Assembly: GCA_965230525.1 (NCBI GenBank)
Contig: OZ246008.1
Span: forward strand, 2,232,001-2,296,000
DNA length: 64,000 bases
Reading direction: 5' to 3'
DNA from: GCA-002733465 sp965230525
GTDB taxonomy: Bacteria > Pseudomonadota > Gammaproteobacteria > Enterobacterales > Kangiellaceae
Shown: in pieces, positions 1-8,153 of the stretch
Layout of the letters: every line of letters starts with the position of its first letter
Position numbering within the stretch: the first letter of the stretch is position 1
Position numbers and translations under genes: made by a program
The notes under the pieces: model-generated
What the model was told of the DNA's origin: nothing
Seen by the model: the letters and a program-made list of their open reading frames with translations, nothing else
Database searches by the model: none

Positions 1-414
1 CATTTTTTTCAAAGGGGTGGTCACTCGCGCTAAACCACCTTCAACGGAATCCATGACACTTTGATTGATTGCAAAAAGCTGAATGACTTTGGTAAGGTCC
101 GATGATTTCCAATAGCCATTAATATAAGCTTCACCGGCACCTAAACTGCCGCCCAAAGCAACATACCAGTAAAACTGAGGATCGAGCACTTCAATGTCAG
201 CCACCAAGTCACGCATTTGTGAACCTTGAAACTGTTTGCTAATCGCACCATCTGTCAGCGACAACGAGCCATACTGAAGCTCGGCTAATTGTTTAAAAAT
301 GGATTTTTGCAAAAAGCTCAGTGAGTTTTTATTGGTCACACTGCGTCGTTTCTTAGAGTGATGCTTATTTTGAAGCTGGTCAACTAACGTTTTTACTGAA
401 AGACTGTTGCTCAT
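1..414 (-). CDS. Cyclopropane-fatty-acyl-phospholipid synthase family methyltransferase (N-terminal part; cut by window start)
   Basis: The reading frame runs from an ATG at 414 off the left edge with no stop, giving the first 138 residues. They contain the Cfa-type N-terminal stretch ending in GSLGAGEAYINGYWKSSDL, typical of SAM-dependent methylases acting on unsaturated phospholipid acyl chains. The catalytic SAM-binding half lies outside the window, so cyclopropane synthase versus a furan-fatty-acid-type methylase cannot be separated. It starts 5 nt after the DUF1365 gene and is the last visible gene of the lipid operon. The family call is confident; the exact product is inference. Confidence 0.85.
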   Translation of the reverse strand, partial: MSNSLSVKTLVDQLQNKHHSKKRRSVTNKNSLSFLQKSIFKQLAELQYGSLSLTDGAISKQFQGSQMRDLVADIEVLDPQFYWYVALGGSLGAGEAYINGYWKSSDLTKVIQLFAINQSVMDSVEGGLARVTTPLKKM

Positions 415-419
415 CGTTA

Positions 420-1229
420 TTATCCTTTATTTGTGTTTACTGCATGTTGCTTCGATACAGAGTCTGAGTTGTCGGCGGAATGGGGGTGATCAAAAAACGG
501 TACTCGCTTTAACCATAATTTAAGCGCCTGCCAGTAAATGCCGGCAACCACTTTTATCGTCATGACCGGATAGGCTAGTAACACTCTGGCCAAATTTGTA
601 CTATTTACTGGTTTTGCCTCAAGACTCAGAGAGGCGTTAAACACCGCTTTTCCATCAATATCATTTCTCATATATACGGTGAGTATTTCATTTGGGATCA
701 TAAAGCGCCAATAGCAGTCCATTTCCATGGGTAAAAAAGGTGAAACATGAAATTCCTTTGCAAATTTCATTTCTATCGCTTTTCCTTGACTGGCTAATAA
801 TTGTCCTTTGCGATTATCAAACGCATAGGTATAGCGCTCGTCCCAAGGCGTGTTGTTAATTTCTGCGAGCAGAAAATCTAGATTACCTTGGTCGTTAAAA
901 CAATAGTAAAAAGTCACTGGGTTAAAGCAGTGACCAAAGTAGCTCAAATGAGTCAGCATACGAATTGAACCCATATGCTCACAGTGAAACTTTTCACGTA
1001 TCCTCGCTTGAACGGCTGAGCGGATTGATGTTTTGCCCTGACCGAGGTAGTTTTTCTGCTTAAAACTACCTAAGTTAAAACGATTTATCGACCAAAACCA
1101 AAAGCGATCAAACAGACTCGGCAGTTCGTCCAAGTCAAGATAGAACATACAGATACGATAGTTAAACTGATTGGTCTTAGGTGACTTACGGCTATGCCGA
1201 ACGCGACCAAAGTATATTTTGCTTTGCAT
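420..1229 (-). CDS. DUF1365 family protein
   Basis: A 269-residue protein with the family hallmarks HRRSPKxNxFxY-like near the N terminus (here RHSRKSPKTNQFNYRICMF) and SYFGHCFNPVTFYYCF in the middle. DUF1365 is repeatedly found between an FAD-dependent amine oxidase and a Cfa-like methylase in operons controlled by ECF sigma/ChrR pairs; its biochemical role is unknown to me, presumably in the same lipid modification. Its start overlaps the end of the upstream amine oxidase gene by 38 nt, and the methylase follows at once, so it is very probably co-translated. Confidence 0.9.
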   Translation of the reverse strand: MQSKIYFGRVRHSRKSPKTNQFNYRICMFYLDLDELPSLFDRFWFWSINRFNLGSFKQKNYLGQGKTSIRSAVQARIREKFHCEHMGSIRMLTHLSYFGHCFNPVTFYYCFNDQGNLDFLLAEINNTPWDERYTYAFDNRKGQLLASQGKAIEMKFAKEFHVSPFLPMEMDCYWRFMIPNEILTVYMRNDIDGKAVFNASLSLEAKPVNSTNLARVLLAYPVMTIKVVAGIYWQALKLWLKRVPFFDHPHSADNSDSVSKQHAVNTNKG

Positions 1230-2520
1230 ATTCGATTTCCGTTACATTAGACAATCCATCGGTTTGACCAGCTTGCTGTTTTAAGTGTTGGTCAAAATCT
1301 TTTAACGCTCTTAAGCTGCTCACCACGCCGTCTTCGTGAAAGCCATATCGCCAATACGCGCCGCAATAAAAGGTGCGATTTTGGCCATTAAGCTCACTAT
1401 GTTTCGCTTGTGCATCAACCCCGGCTTGACTAAAAAACGGGTGAGTATAATCAATCGTTTTAATCACATGCTTGGGGTCAATATGATCTTGGTAATTAAG
1501 CGATACACAGAAAGTGTGCTTGCTTTTTAGGCTTTGCAGTATGTTCATATTGTAGGTTAGTGCGACGCCTTCGCGTTTTTGCTTGAGTAAATGGTAGTTC
1601 CAAGCAGCCCAAGCAAGTTTTCTTTTCGGTAACACCGATTGATCGGTATGCAGTACAGCTCGATTAGCGGTGTAAGGTATGGCACCTAGTACTTTGCTCT
1701 CTAACGGACTGGGTCGCTCAAGCATATTAAGCGCTTGGTCACTGTGACTTGCGATAAACACGTAGTCATATTTTATTCGGGTTCTGTTTGACTCGATCCA
1801 AACATGATCTTTCTCTCGTTCGATTTTCTCTACCCGTGAATTGAGCTTGATTTTACTTCTAAAGCTATCAATCAATGGTTCTAGGTAGCTACGAGAGCCG
1901 CCTTTAATCACATACCACTGTGGTCTATCATCGACGCTGAGCATGCCGTGGTTGTGAAAAAACTGGACAAAAAAGCGAGCCGGAAAATCCATCATACTTT
2001 GATGGTCGGTTGACCAGATCGCTGCACCCATGGGCACAATATAATGATCAACAAATTGCCGCGAGTAACCTTTTATCGAAAGGTATTCTCCCAACGAAAT
2101 CGACTCCGAATTGACCTCCAATAATTCTAAGCTTTCTTTGTTGAATCTGAGTATGTCCTTTATCATTCGATAAAAACTGGGGCGGAACAAATTTGAGCGT
2201 TGCGCAAATAAGCTATTTAAAGTATTGCCATTATACTCAAGTCCGTTTGCTTCAGCTTGCACACTAAAACTCATATCGCTTGTTTGATAATCAACCTTGA
2301 GCTCTTTTAACAAGTTAATAAAATTAGGATAAGTTTTGTGGTTGAAAACAATAAATCCTGTATCGATCTTATGTTGTTCATTACCAATTTCGATATCATG
2401 AGTATGGGTGTGCCCACCAATATAATCAGCCGCTTCATAAACTGTAATATCATGGTTTTTGTTTAAGTGGTAGGCTGCCACATTGCCTGCGATGCCCGTG
2501 CCAACAATTGCTATTTTCAT
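1192..2520 (-). CDS. FAD/NAD(P)-binding amine oxidase-like oxidoreductase
   Basis: The ATG at 2520 begins MKIAIVGTGIAGNVAAYHL, a dinucleotide-binding fold with GxGxxG at the very N terminus, so it is preferred to an upstream start at 2559. About 442 residues, with the flavin-protein motif VYEAADYIGGHTHTH and a C-terminal FAD contact near FYCGAYWRYGFHEDG. The family is the NAD(P)/FAD-dependent oxidoreductase that travels with DUF1365 and Cfa-like genes; a related flavoprotein acts on methylated fatty acyl chains in furan fatty acid synthesis, so a lipid desaturation role is plausible inference. Its ATG overlaps the SDR stop as ATGA. Confidence 0.9.
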   Translation of the reverse strand: MKIAIVGTGIAGNVAAYHLNKNHDITVYEAADYIGGHTHTHDIEIGNEQHKIDTGFIVFNHKTYPNFINLLKELKVDYQTSDMSFSVQAEANGLEYNGNTLNSLFAQRSNLFRPSFYRMIKDILRFNKESLELLEVNSESISLGEYLSIKGYSRQFVDHYIVPMGAAIWSTDHQSMMDFPARFFVQFFHNHGMLSVDDRPQWYVIKGGSRSYLEPLIDSFRSKIKLNSRVEKIEREKDHVWIESNRTRIKYDYVFIASHSDQALNMLERPSPLESKVLGAIPYTANRAVLHTDQSVLPKRKLAWAAWNYHLLKQKREGVALTYNMNILQSLKSKHTFCVSLNYQDHIDPKHVIKTIDYTHPFFSQAGVDAQAKHSELNGQNRTFYCGAYWRYGFHEDGVVSSLRALKDFDQHLKQQAGQTDGLSNVTEIEYAKQNILWSRSA

Positions 2521-3278
2521 GATTGTGGTACCGTCCCTTTGAGTAGTTTGGCTGCCCAACTTGCAGGCAACATTGAGATCCCTTTTAGGAATAGGGTGAA
2601 GTATTTTGGAAAATGAATTTCAGTGACTTGCTTTTGAAGTTTAGAAAAAATAGTTTGTGCTGCTTTTTCGACACTAATAATACCTGGCATATCGAAGGTG
2701 TTTTTATCGGTTAGCGGCGTTTTTACAAATCCAGGGCAGATCCAACTGACTGCGATTTGTTCTTGTGCCAGTTCGATTTTTAGTCCTTGGAATAAGTTTC
2801 TAATCGCTGCTTTACTGGCTGAATAAGACTGACCTTTCGGTAATCCTTGCCACGCAACGCTACTGCTCATGCCCACCAAATAAGGTGATTTTGACTCGCG
2901 TAATGCAGGTAGCGAGGCTTCGATGCCTTTGACCATCGAGATAAAGTTGGTATCCATCATATTCTTAAAAGGCAGATGCGAAAAGTTTTGTATATCAATA
3001 TATTCTGCATTACCTGCGTTCAAAATAACGCAATCTAGATGACCGTAACTAGCGATAATTTTTTCAACAATTCGCGCATTATCACCGTAACTTGTTAAAT
3101 CACCGGGAGCAATCAGCGCGTTCGGATATTGCGCAAAAATCACTTCAAGTTTTTCCCGACTACGTGACGTGACCGCCACTTGAGCGCCAGCATTGAGTAA
3201 TCGTTTTGCTAAATCTAATCCGATGCCACTGGAGGCGCCGGTCAGCCAAACGACTTTTTGCTTAAAATCGTATTTCAT
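2517..3278 (-). CDS. Short-chain dehydrogenase/reductase
   Basis: Start chosen at 3278 (MKYDFKQKVVWLTGASSGIG), which overlaps the preceding stop as TAATG and puts the TGASSGIG nucleotide-binding motif at residues 12-19. NAG motif LNAGNAEYI and catalytic YSASK (Y-x3-K) with an upstream SSS are all present, so it should be an active classical SDR of about 253 residues. The C-terminal hydrophobic stretch FTLFLKGISMLPASWAAKLL suggests membrane association. Substrate unknown; operon context suggests oxidised or modified lipid. Confidence 0.9.
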   Translation of the reverse strand: MKYDFKQKVVWLTGASSGIGLDLAKRLLNAGAQVAVTSRSREKLEVIFAQYPNALIAPGDLTSYGDNARIVEKIIASYGHLDCVILNAGNAEYIDIQNFSHLPFKNMMDTNFISMVKGIEASLPALRESKSPYLVGMSSSVAWQGLPKGQSYSASKAAIRNLFQGLKIELAQEQIAVSWICPGFVKTPLTDKNTFDMPGIISVEKAAQTIFSKLQKQVTEIHFPKYFTLFLKGISMLPASWAAKLLKGTVPQS

Positions 3279-3694
3279 TATATTTTCCTTTTGACCCACT
3301 TGATTAGTTTACCTAACAGTGGAATTTGTTCGTAGAGCATCACACCCGCATCAAAGTAGTCTCGATGAAAGACTATTTTTTGTTGTTCATCGGTTTTAAA
3401 TAAAGTTGCTCCCGGCACATGCACTGGTTCACCTTTGTTCAGTTTAGGGTGACATACAGTCATTACCCATTCGATGAAGTGTTGGTTATCTTTGCTAATA
3501 AAATCGCCAAATTCAAAGCTAACGGAATTGACGTTGGCGTATAGTTCTTCGAAGTAACTCTTAAGCGCGCGCAGACCAATGACCTGATGAAAGGGGTCGT
3601 TGAATTCTATTTGCTCCGCATACAGGGCCTCAATGGAGGCAATGTTTGATGCGTTCATGTTTTGATAAGTTGATTTAAATTGTTCGATGATCAT
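3278..3694 (-). CDS. NTF2-like / SnoaL-like small protein
   Basis: A 138-residue protein with the NTF2-like cone layout: N-terminal helix, then EFNDPFHQVIGLRALKSYFE and later beta strands with FHRDYFDAG. Members are ester-hydrolase/isomerase-like or non-catalytic binding domains for hydrophobic ligands. Both ends overlap neighbours (ATGA with the desaturase stop; TAATG with the SDR start), so it is translationally coupled. The exact role is unknown; a ligand-binding or isomerase step in the lipid pathway is inference. Confidence 0.85.
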   Translation of the reverse strand: MIIEQFKSTYQNMNASNIASIEALYAEQIEFNDPFHQVIGLRALKSYFEELYANVNSVSFEFGDFISKDNQHFIEWVMTVCHPKLNKGEPVHVPGATLFKTDEQQKIVFHRDYFDAGVMLYEQIPLLGKLIKWVKRKI

Positions 3695-4632
3695 GATGCA
3701 AGACCTTTCATTTGTTTCTTCACTTTCTCTGGAATTGGCTTAAGGTCCCAAACCAGTCCAAACCAGCTCATAACTTTTAACAGGTAAAAGGTAATATCAA
3801 ATTCCCACCAGCGGAAACCTTGACGTACTGTTCCAGCATAGTAATGATGATTGTTGTGCCAGCCTTCGCCTAAGGTGATCAGAGCGAGGAACGCATTGTT
3901 TCGGCTATCATCTTTGGTTTCAAACCGTCTGGTACCAAAGCGATGCGCAAGCGAGTTGATAGTGTAAGTGGCGTGATACAGTGCCACCGTTGAAATGAAA
4001 AATCCCCAGACTAATAGTTGCGATCCGTTAGTTTGTAACTGTGGCGCGAAATGATGGAGTAAATTTCCAATCACAAAAAGCACAACAGCTAATATTGCTG
4101 GTACCGCAATATCAAATCGATCGAGCCAACGCAGTTCTTTGTAACTGGCAAAGTCTCTGATTCGATGGGTATTGGTTTCAAAATTCTTATCGGATAAAAA
4201 CCATAAAGTATGGCTCCATAAAAAGCCCTTATATTTCGGCGAGTGCGGATCGGTTTCTTGATCTGCGCTGGCGTGATGTTGTCGGTGATGCGAAGCCCAC
4301 CATAATGGACCACGTTGAGCAGCCGAAGCGCCAATCACGGCGAACACCCACTGTAAAGCGCGGCTGGTTTTAAAGTTCTTATGTGAAAAATAACGATGAT
4401 AAAAACCAGTGATGGCAAACATTCTTAACGTGTAAAGAAAAACACAAGTCCAAAATGCAAACCAAGAAAAGCCGACGAAAAACACCCCGAGTACACCTAA
4501 ATGGACAATAATAAAAGGAATAATTCTCATCCAGCTGATCGAGTCGCCATCACTACTTGTTAGGGCGGAACTATCAAACCAAGCAGCGATTTTACTTGGT
4601 AAATTTTTCTGGACTTGATTAGAATTTTGCAT
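3691..4632 (-). CDS. Membrane acyl-CoA/acyl-lipid fatty acid desaturase (delta-9 type)
   Basis: Three histidine boxes of a diiron desaturase are visible: HRYFSH (H-x4-H), HHRQHH (H-x2-HH) and HNNHH near GEGWHNNHHYYAG, separated by four or so hydrophobic segments. The family introduces a cis double bond in acyl chains in the inner membrane. Start set at ATG 4632 (MQNSNQVQ), just after the DUF3833 stop; a longer form from 4659 would overlap that gene. Within the operon it may supply the unsaturated acyl chains used by the Cfa-like methylase, which is inference. Confidence 0.93.
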   Translation of the reverse strand: MQNSNQVQKNLPSKIAAWFDSSALTSSDGDSISWMRIIPFIIVHLGVLGVFFVGFSWFAFWTCVFLYTLRMFAITGFYHRYFSHKNFKTSRALQWVFAVIGASAAQRGPLWWASHHRQHHASADQETDPHSPKYKGFLWSHTLWFLSDKNFETNTHRIRDFASYKELRWLDRFDIAVPAILAVVLFVIGNLLHHFAPQLQTNGSQLLVWGFFISTVALYHATYTINSLAHRFGTRRFETKDDSRNNAFLALITLGEGWHNNHHYYAGTVRQGFRWWEFDITFYLLKVMSWFGLVWDLKPIPEKVKKQMKGLAS

Positions 4633-4633
4633 C

Positions 4634-5206
4634 TTATGCTCCAGCCTGATTTGCAACAAAATAACCGGCCAAGCAATCTGTTTCTTGTGGCCGCTTTTGG
4701 ATCACAATATTGATCTGACCGACATCAAATCCCCACTTAGTCATTTTAGTTGTGCCCATCAAGGTATTTCGATCAACTAAGTGCAGCCAGTCATCCATCT
4801 CGACTTCTATAGTGCCATCATCCTGCGCAATCGCCAAACTGTATGTGAGATGTAAACTATCGCCATAGACAATGCCTGTAGCAGAACCGACTACATCACC
4901 AGCGGTGCCAGTAATTTGATCGTTTGTTTCGCTGAATTGCCAAACTCTTGTCTGTTTTTCGCCATCACTGAAAATAAATTGTTCGTCCAAAATTACCTGA
5001 TCATTTCTCTGAAATGCATCAATGTTAGCAACAAACTTTCGAGTTACTTGCTCGGAACGGTCATGCACGGTTCCCCAAGCGCAAAGCTTGCCCTGGAAAT
5101 AGTCAGAAAAAGACAAGCTCGGTTTGTTGTCATTATATAGCTCTGGGTTGATAGAACAGGCAGAAATAAAAAATGCTGCTGTTGCTGTTATTAATGGTTT
5201 TATCAC
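4634..5206 (-). CDS. DUF3833 family lipoprotein
   Basis: A 190-residue protein opening with a lipoprotein signal (FFISACSIN, cysteine at about 17) and followed by a lipocalin-like beta-rich domain containing DYFQGKLCAWGTVHDRSEQV and TKMTKWGFDVGQI, which I recognise as DUF3833. Start is a GTG at 5206 preceded by AAGGA. DUF3833 genes occur with Cfa, DUF1365 and amine oxidase genes in the same type of stress operon, and a periplasmic lipid-carrying role is often supposed. First gene of the minus-strand operon, about 27 nt downstream of the predicted transcription start of the ECF-type promoter. Confidence 0.88.
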   Translation of the reverse strand: MIKPLITATAAFFISACSINPELYNDNKPSLSFSDYFQGKLCAWGTVHDRSEQVTRKFVANIDAFQRNDQVILDEQFIFSDGEKQTRVWQFSETNDQITGTAGDVVGSATGIVYGDSLHLTYSLAIAQDDGTIEVEMDDWLHLVDRNTLMGTTKMTKWGFDVGQINIVIQKRPQETDCLAGYFVANQAGA

Positions 5207-5239
5207 TGTGTGTTATTCCTTATAAAGTCTATGCAAATA

Positions 5240-5267
5240 TCTACGCCAGCATTTGCCTTTTAGATCA
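5240..5267 (-). promoter_or_regulatory. ECF11 (RpoE/ChrR)-type promoter of the lipid operon
   Basis: Read on the minus strand: TGATCT at 5267-5262, a 16-nt spacer, then CGTAGA at 5245-5240. This matches the form of promoters used by RpoE sigma factors paired with ChrR (TGATC at -35, CGTA-like at -10). It lies about 34 nt before the DUF3833 start and mirrors a second motif on the plus strand. Matched by eye; the sigma assignment is inference. Confidence 0.6.
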
Positions 5268-5290
5268 GTTTAATTATTTTTTAACCCGGT

Positions 5291-5318
5291 TGATCCATTC
5301 CGGTATCACCAGCGTAAA
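5291..5318 (+). promoter_or_regulatory. ECF11 (RpoE/ChrR)-type promoter of the DUF4397 gene
   Basis: TGATCC at 5291-5296, a 16-nt spacer and CGTAAA at 5313-5318, 38 nt before the DUF4397 start codon. Spacer length equals that of the divergent minus-strand motif and five of six bases agree in each hexamer, which argues for the same sigma factor reading both. The ECF sigma/ChrR genes lie immediately downstream, so this could also autoregulate them by read-through. Confidence 0.65.
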
Positions 5319-5356
5319 CCCAATCACTAACTCAAAAAAAGACCGGAGATGAACAA

Positions 5357-6727
5357 ATGAAAAAACTAACCCCATGGATGCTCGTAGCCTTTCTGGGAAT
5401 GGTCGGTTGTAGCAGTGACAGTGATAACGACCAAGATGAAGTTGAGCCACCAGCACCCGTTGCAATGACAAAGATTCAAGTAGTGCACGCTTCACCTGAT
5501 GCGCCGCTGGTCGATTTAATTCTCGATGGCACTGAAATAGCCGCTGATGTCGACTATAAACAAGCCACCGCAGTGGCTGAAATTGAGGCTGGAACCCACA
5601 CTGCCGAGGTAAAGGCCATTTTACCTGACGGCACCACCGTTGATGGGTTTGACCCAGTCACCGCCGACTTGACCCAGGACCTTATCTACAGCGTTCTAGC
5701 CGTTAATGACACCGAAAACCTAGAACCGCTAATTTTGACCCGCCCAGACCAAGCGGTAGCCGCGACCGACACAAGAGTGCAAATTGTACACGCAGCCCCG
5801 CAAGCGCCCATGGTAGATGTCTATGTCACTGAGCCTGATGCTGACTTGTCTCAATCAAGTGCTTTAGTCACAGCGGAATTTAAAGACAGTCTTGATGCGA
5901 CTACAGTGACTGCCGGTGACTACCAAATCAGAATCACCCTAGCGGGTGACAGTGACAGTGTGGTCTATGATTCAGGAAGTATCGCGCTCGCGGGCGGAGC
6001 GGACTTACTCGTTGCCGCCGTTGAAAACACTGGCCCCGGCGAGCAACCAGTTAACCTACTTATCGTGGATGCAAATGGTGCAAGCGAATTGTTGGACGCG
6101 GCGACACCTGCAGAGCTCAGAGTGGTGCACGCATCGGCAGACGCGCCAGCGGTGGATATTGTTGCTAACAATAATTTCGAAGCACCTTTAATCGAAGACT
6201 TAGCGTTTACCGAGTTTGCAGGATATGTCGACTTGGCTGCTGACAGTTATAACGTCAAAGTGGTTGCTGCTGGAACTGAGACAGCGGTCATTGATTCCGA
6301 TCTTGAGCTTGCCGCAGGTACAGCCTACAACGTTATTGCGGCGAATGAGCTAGCTTCTATTGAGCCATTAGTGCTTACTGCGGACAACCGGCGAGTTGCA
6401 ACAGAGTCTAAGTTGCGCATTGTACACGCCAGTCCAACCGCGGCGAATGTTGACATTTACTTAGTCGAGGTGGGTACTGATATTACAACGGTAACGCCTA
6501 CTCTTGCCGATGTGGCGTTTTTGGCGGACACAGATTTCCTATCGGTAGCGCCAGGCACTTACGAAGTTATCGTGACTGCGACAGGCTCAACCGACGCCGC
6601 TATTGGGCCGTTGACGATTTCGCTTGATGCCGCAGGCATTTACACCGCGATAGCGAGAGACGGCGAGGGTGGCGGTGCGCCTCTAGGGCTTATCTTGCTA
6701 GATGATTTTGTGGTGGAAACACTTTAA
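5357..6727 (+). CDS. DUF4397 lipoprotein with four repeats
   Basis: A 456-residue lipoprotein (lipobox LGMVGC, then an acidic SDSDNDQDE linker). Four tandem DUF4397 units begin VVHASPDAPLVDL, IVHAAPQAPMVDV, VVHASADAPAVDI and IVHASPTAANVDI, at about residues 43, 140, 255 and 352, each an all-beta module of roughly 100 residues. Function of DUF4397 is unknown; the architecture suggests an extracytoplasmic binding or structural protein. Its start is preceded by GGAGATGAACAA. Position under an ECF-type promoter and directly upstream of the sigma factor suggests it belongs to the same stress response. It looks more GC-rich than its neighbours. Confidence 0.88.
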   Translation: MKKLTPWMLVAFLGMVGCSSDSDNDQDEVEPPAPVAMTKIQVVHASPDAPLVDLILDGTEIAADVDYKQATAVAEIEAGTHTAEVKAILPDGTTVDGFDPVTADLTQDLIYSVLAVNDTENLEPLILTRPDQAVAATDTRVQIVHAAPQAPMVDVYVTEPDADLSQSSALVTAEFKDSLDATTVTAGDYQIRITLAGDSDSVVYDSGSIALAGGADLLVAAVENTGPGEQPVNLLIVDANGASELLDAATPAELRVVHASADAPAVDIVANNNFEAPLIEDLAFTEFAGYVDLAADSYNVKVVAAGTETAVIDSDLELAAGTAYNVIAANELASIEPLVLTADNRRVATESKLRIVHASPTAANVDIYLVEVGTDITTVTPTLADVAFLADTDFLSVAPGTYEVIVTATGSTDAAIGPLTISLDAAGIYTAIARDGEGGGAPLGLILLDDFVVETL

Positions 6728-6755
6728 CAGAGAATCGATGACAGAGAGCCGATGG

Positions 6756-6788
6756 CTTGGGGCATTGAAAGTTTTGATTTGCCCCAAG
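6756..6788 (+). terminator. Stem-loop between DUF4397 and sigma factor genes
   Basis: CTTGGGGCA (6756-6764) pairs with TGCCCCAAG (6780-6788) around a 15-nt loop, 29 nt after the DUF4397 stop. There is no U-run after it, so it is either a weak or factor-dependent terminator, or an mRNA-stabilising hairpin that sets the lipoprotein:sigma expression ratio. Confidence 0.5.
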
Positions 6789-6828
6789 CTATCAAACCAA
6801 ACCATTTGATTTAAACCAAGGATTGAAA

Positions 6829-7494
6829 ATGGGTCTAATTCAAAGACAATACAACGATAATTTAGTATATTGGCCGGTAAATGCTAATAAAAAGGCTAAA
6901 AGCAAGACTATGTCGAGTGACTCGCCCTCTAAAAACTTATCGTTGCAAGACGAACCAGTGCGGTGGAGACATCACCTACTGGCGGTAGCGGAAAAAAGAG
7001 ATAAAAATGCTTATCAAGCGCTCTATCTTCATTTTGCTCCCAAAATTAAATCTTTTTATTTACAGAAAGGATTAGCCAGCAAAGCCGAAGAGTTAACCCA
7101 TGAAGTATTTATAAAGATTTGGCAAAAAGCAGCTAGTTACAACCCTGCAAAGGCCAAAGTATCCACTTGGATATTTACCATCGTTAGAAATTCACGAATT
7201 GATTACTTGAGAAAGAAGAAAATCGACGAAGTGAATGAAGAAGATTGCGCAGAGTCTTTTGAAGAAGGCGCATTCGATGAAAAACTTGATGCACAGCGAA
7301 GCAAGGAACAAATTTCTAATATGTTTGAGCTGTTAAACGATGAACAAAGAAACGTACTTCAAAAGGTATATTTTGAAGACAAAAGCCACCAAATTGCAGC
7401 TGAAGAATTAGATATGACTCCCGGTGTGGTGAAGTCGAGAATCCGAAGTGCATTAAAGATTTTAAGATCCCATATGGGAGGTACGAGACTATGA
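6829..7494 (+). CDS. ECF RNA polymerase sigma factor (RpoE-like, ChrR-paired)
   Basis: A sigma-70 family ECF protein of about 221 residues. Region 2 is seen in LYLHFAPKIKSFYLQKG and ELTHEVFIKIWQKA with TWIFTIVRNSRIDYLRKKK; region 4 is LNDEQRNVLQKVYFEDKSHQIAAEELDMTPGVVKSRIRSALK. It directs RNA polymerase to stress promoters when released by its anti-sigma. Start at ATG 6829 follows AAGGA by 6 nt. The next gene is a ChrR-type anti-sigma overlapping by 4 nt (ATGA), the standard pair of the singlet-oxygen responsive group ECF11. Confidence 0.95.
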   Translation: MGLIQRQYNDNLVYWPVNANKKAKSKTMSSDSPSKNLSLQDEPVRWRHHLLAVAEKRDKNAYQALYLHFAPKIKSFYLQKGLASKAEELTHEVFIKIWQKAASYNPAKAKVSTWIFTIVRNSRIDYLRKKKIDEVNEEDCAESFEEGAFDEKLDAQRSKEQISNMFELLNDEQRNVLQKVYFEDKSHQIAAEELDMTPGVVKSRIRSALKILRSHMGGTRL

Positions 7495-8135
7495 ATTATC
7501 ATCCAGATATAGACTTATTACTTAAGTATTCTAGCGGTCAGTTAGAGCCTGCATTGAGTGTCGCTATAGGCGTACACTTACAAGCGTGTGAAGCATGTCG
7601 AGAACAAATCGCTCAGCTAGAAGATGTCGGCGGCGCGACCCTAGAACAAGCTAACGAAGAAAGTGTCAGCGATGAGATGCTGGCGATGTTGATGCAAGAA
7701 GTTGACAGCTTGCCGATAGAGCAGGAAGTAACACCTTATGAAGCGTGTGCTGTCGCTGAAATGGATCGGCCATTTGTGCAACGACTTAGCGAACGAAACT
7801 ACGACGATTTGAAATGGGAGAAGGTCACCAAGAATATTTCCAAAGCGACGGTTGCTATGAATGACCCGCGTTTTCAAGTTGAATTGCTTAAGTTTGCACC
7901 GAGAGCAAAAATACCCAAGCACACTCATTCGGGTAAAGAATTTACCCTTGTTCTTGAAGGTGATTTCAGTGATAAGGAAGGTACTTATAGAACTGGTGAG
8001 TTTATCGTTAATGACTCTTCTGTGGAACATCAACCGCTCGCGGGTGATGAAGGTTGTGTTTGTTTAGCAATCACTGATGCGCCATTGAAGTTTACTGGAA
8101 CCTTTGGACCGCTAATTAACTGGTGGGTCAACTAA
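7491..8135 (+). CDS. chrR: ChrR-type zinc-binding anti-sigma factor with cupin domain
   Basis: A 214-residue anti-sigma. N-terminal zinc anti-sigma motif H-x3-C-x2-C is visible as HLQACEAC (residues 28-35) following HPDIDLLLKYSSGQLE. The C-terminal half is a cupin with metal ligands HTHSGKEF (H-x-H-x4-E region), EGDFSDKEGTYRTGEF and EHQPLAG. In Rhodobacter sphaeroides ChrR holds RpoE inactive until singlet oxygen signals its release; the cupin is needed for that response. It overlaps the sigma factor gene by 4 nt. Confidence 0.94.
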   Translation: MNYHPDIDLLLKYSSGQLEPALSVAIGVHLQACEACREQIAQLEDVGGATLEQANEESVSDEMLAMLMQEVDSLPIEQEVTPYEACAVAEMDRPFVQRLSERNYDDLKWEKVTKNISKATVAMNDPRFQVELLKFAPRAKIPKHTHSGKEFTLVLEGDFSDKEGTYRTGEFIVNDSSVEHQPLAGDEGCVCLAITDAPLKFTGTFGPLINWWVN

Positions 8136-8153
8136 TTCGCATTGGGGAATCTT

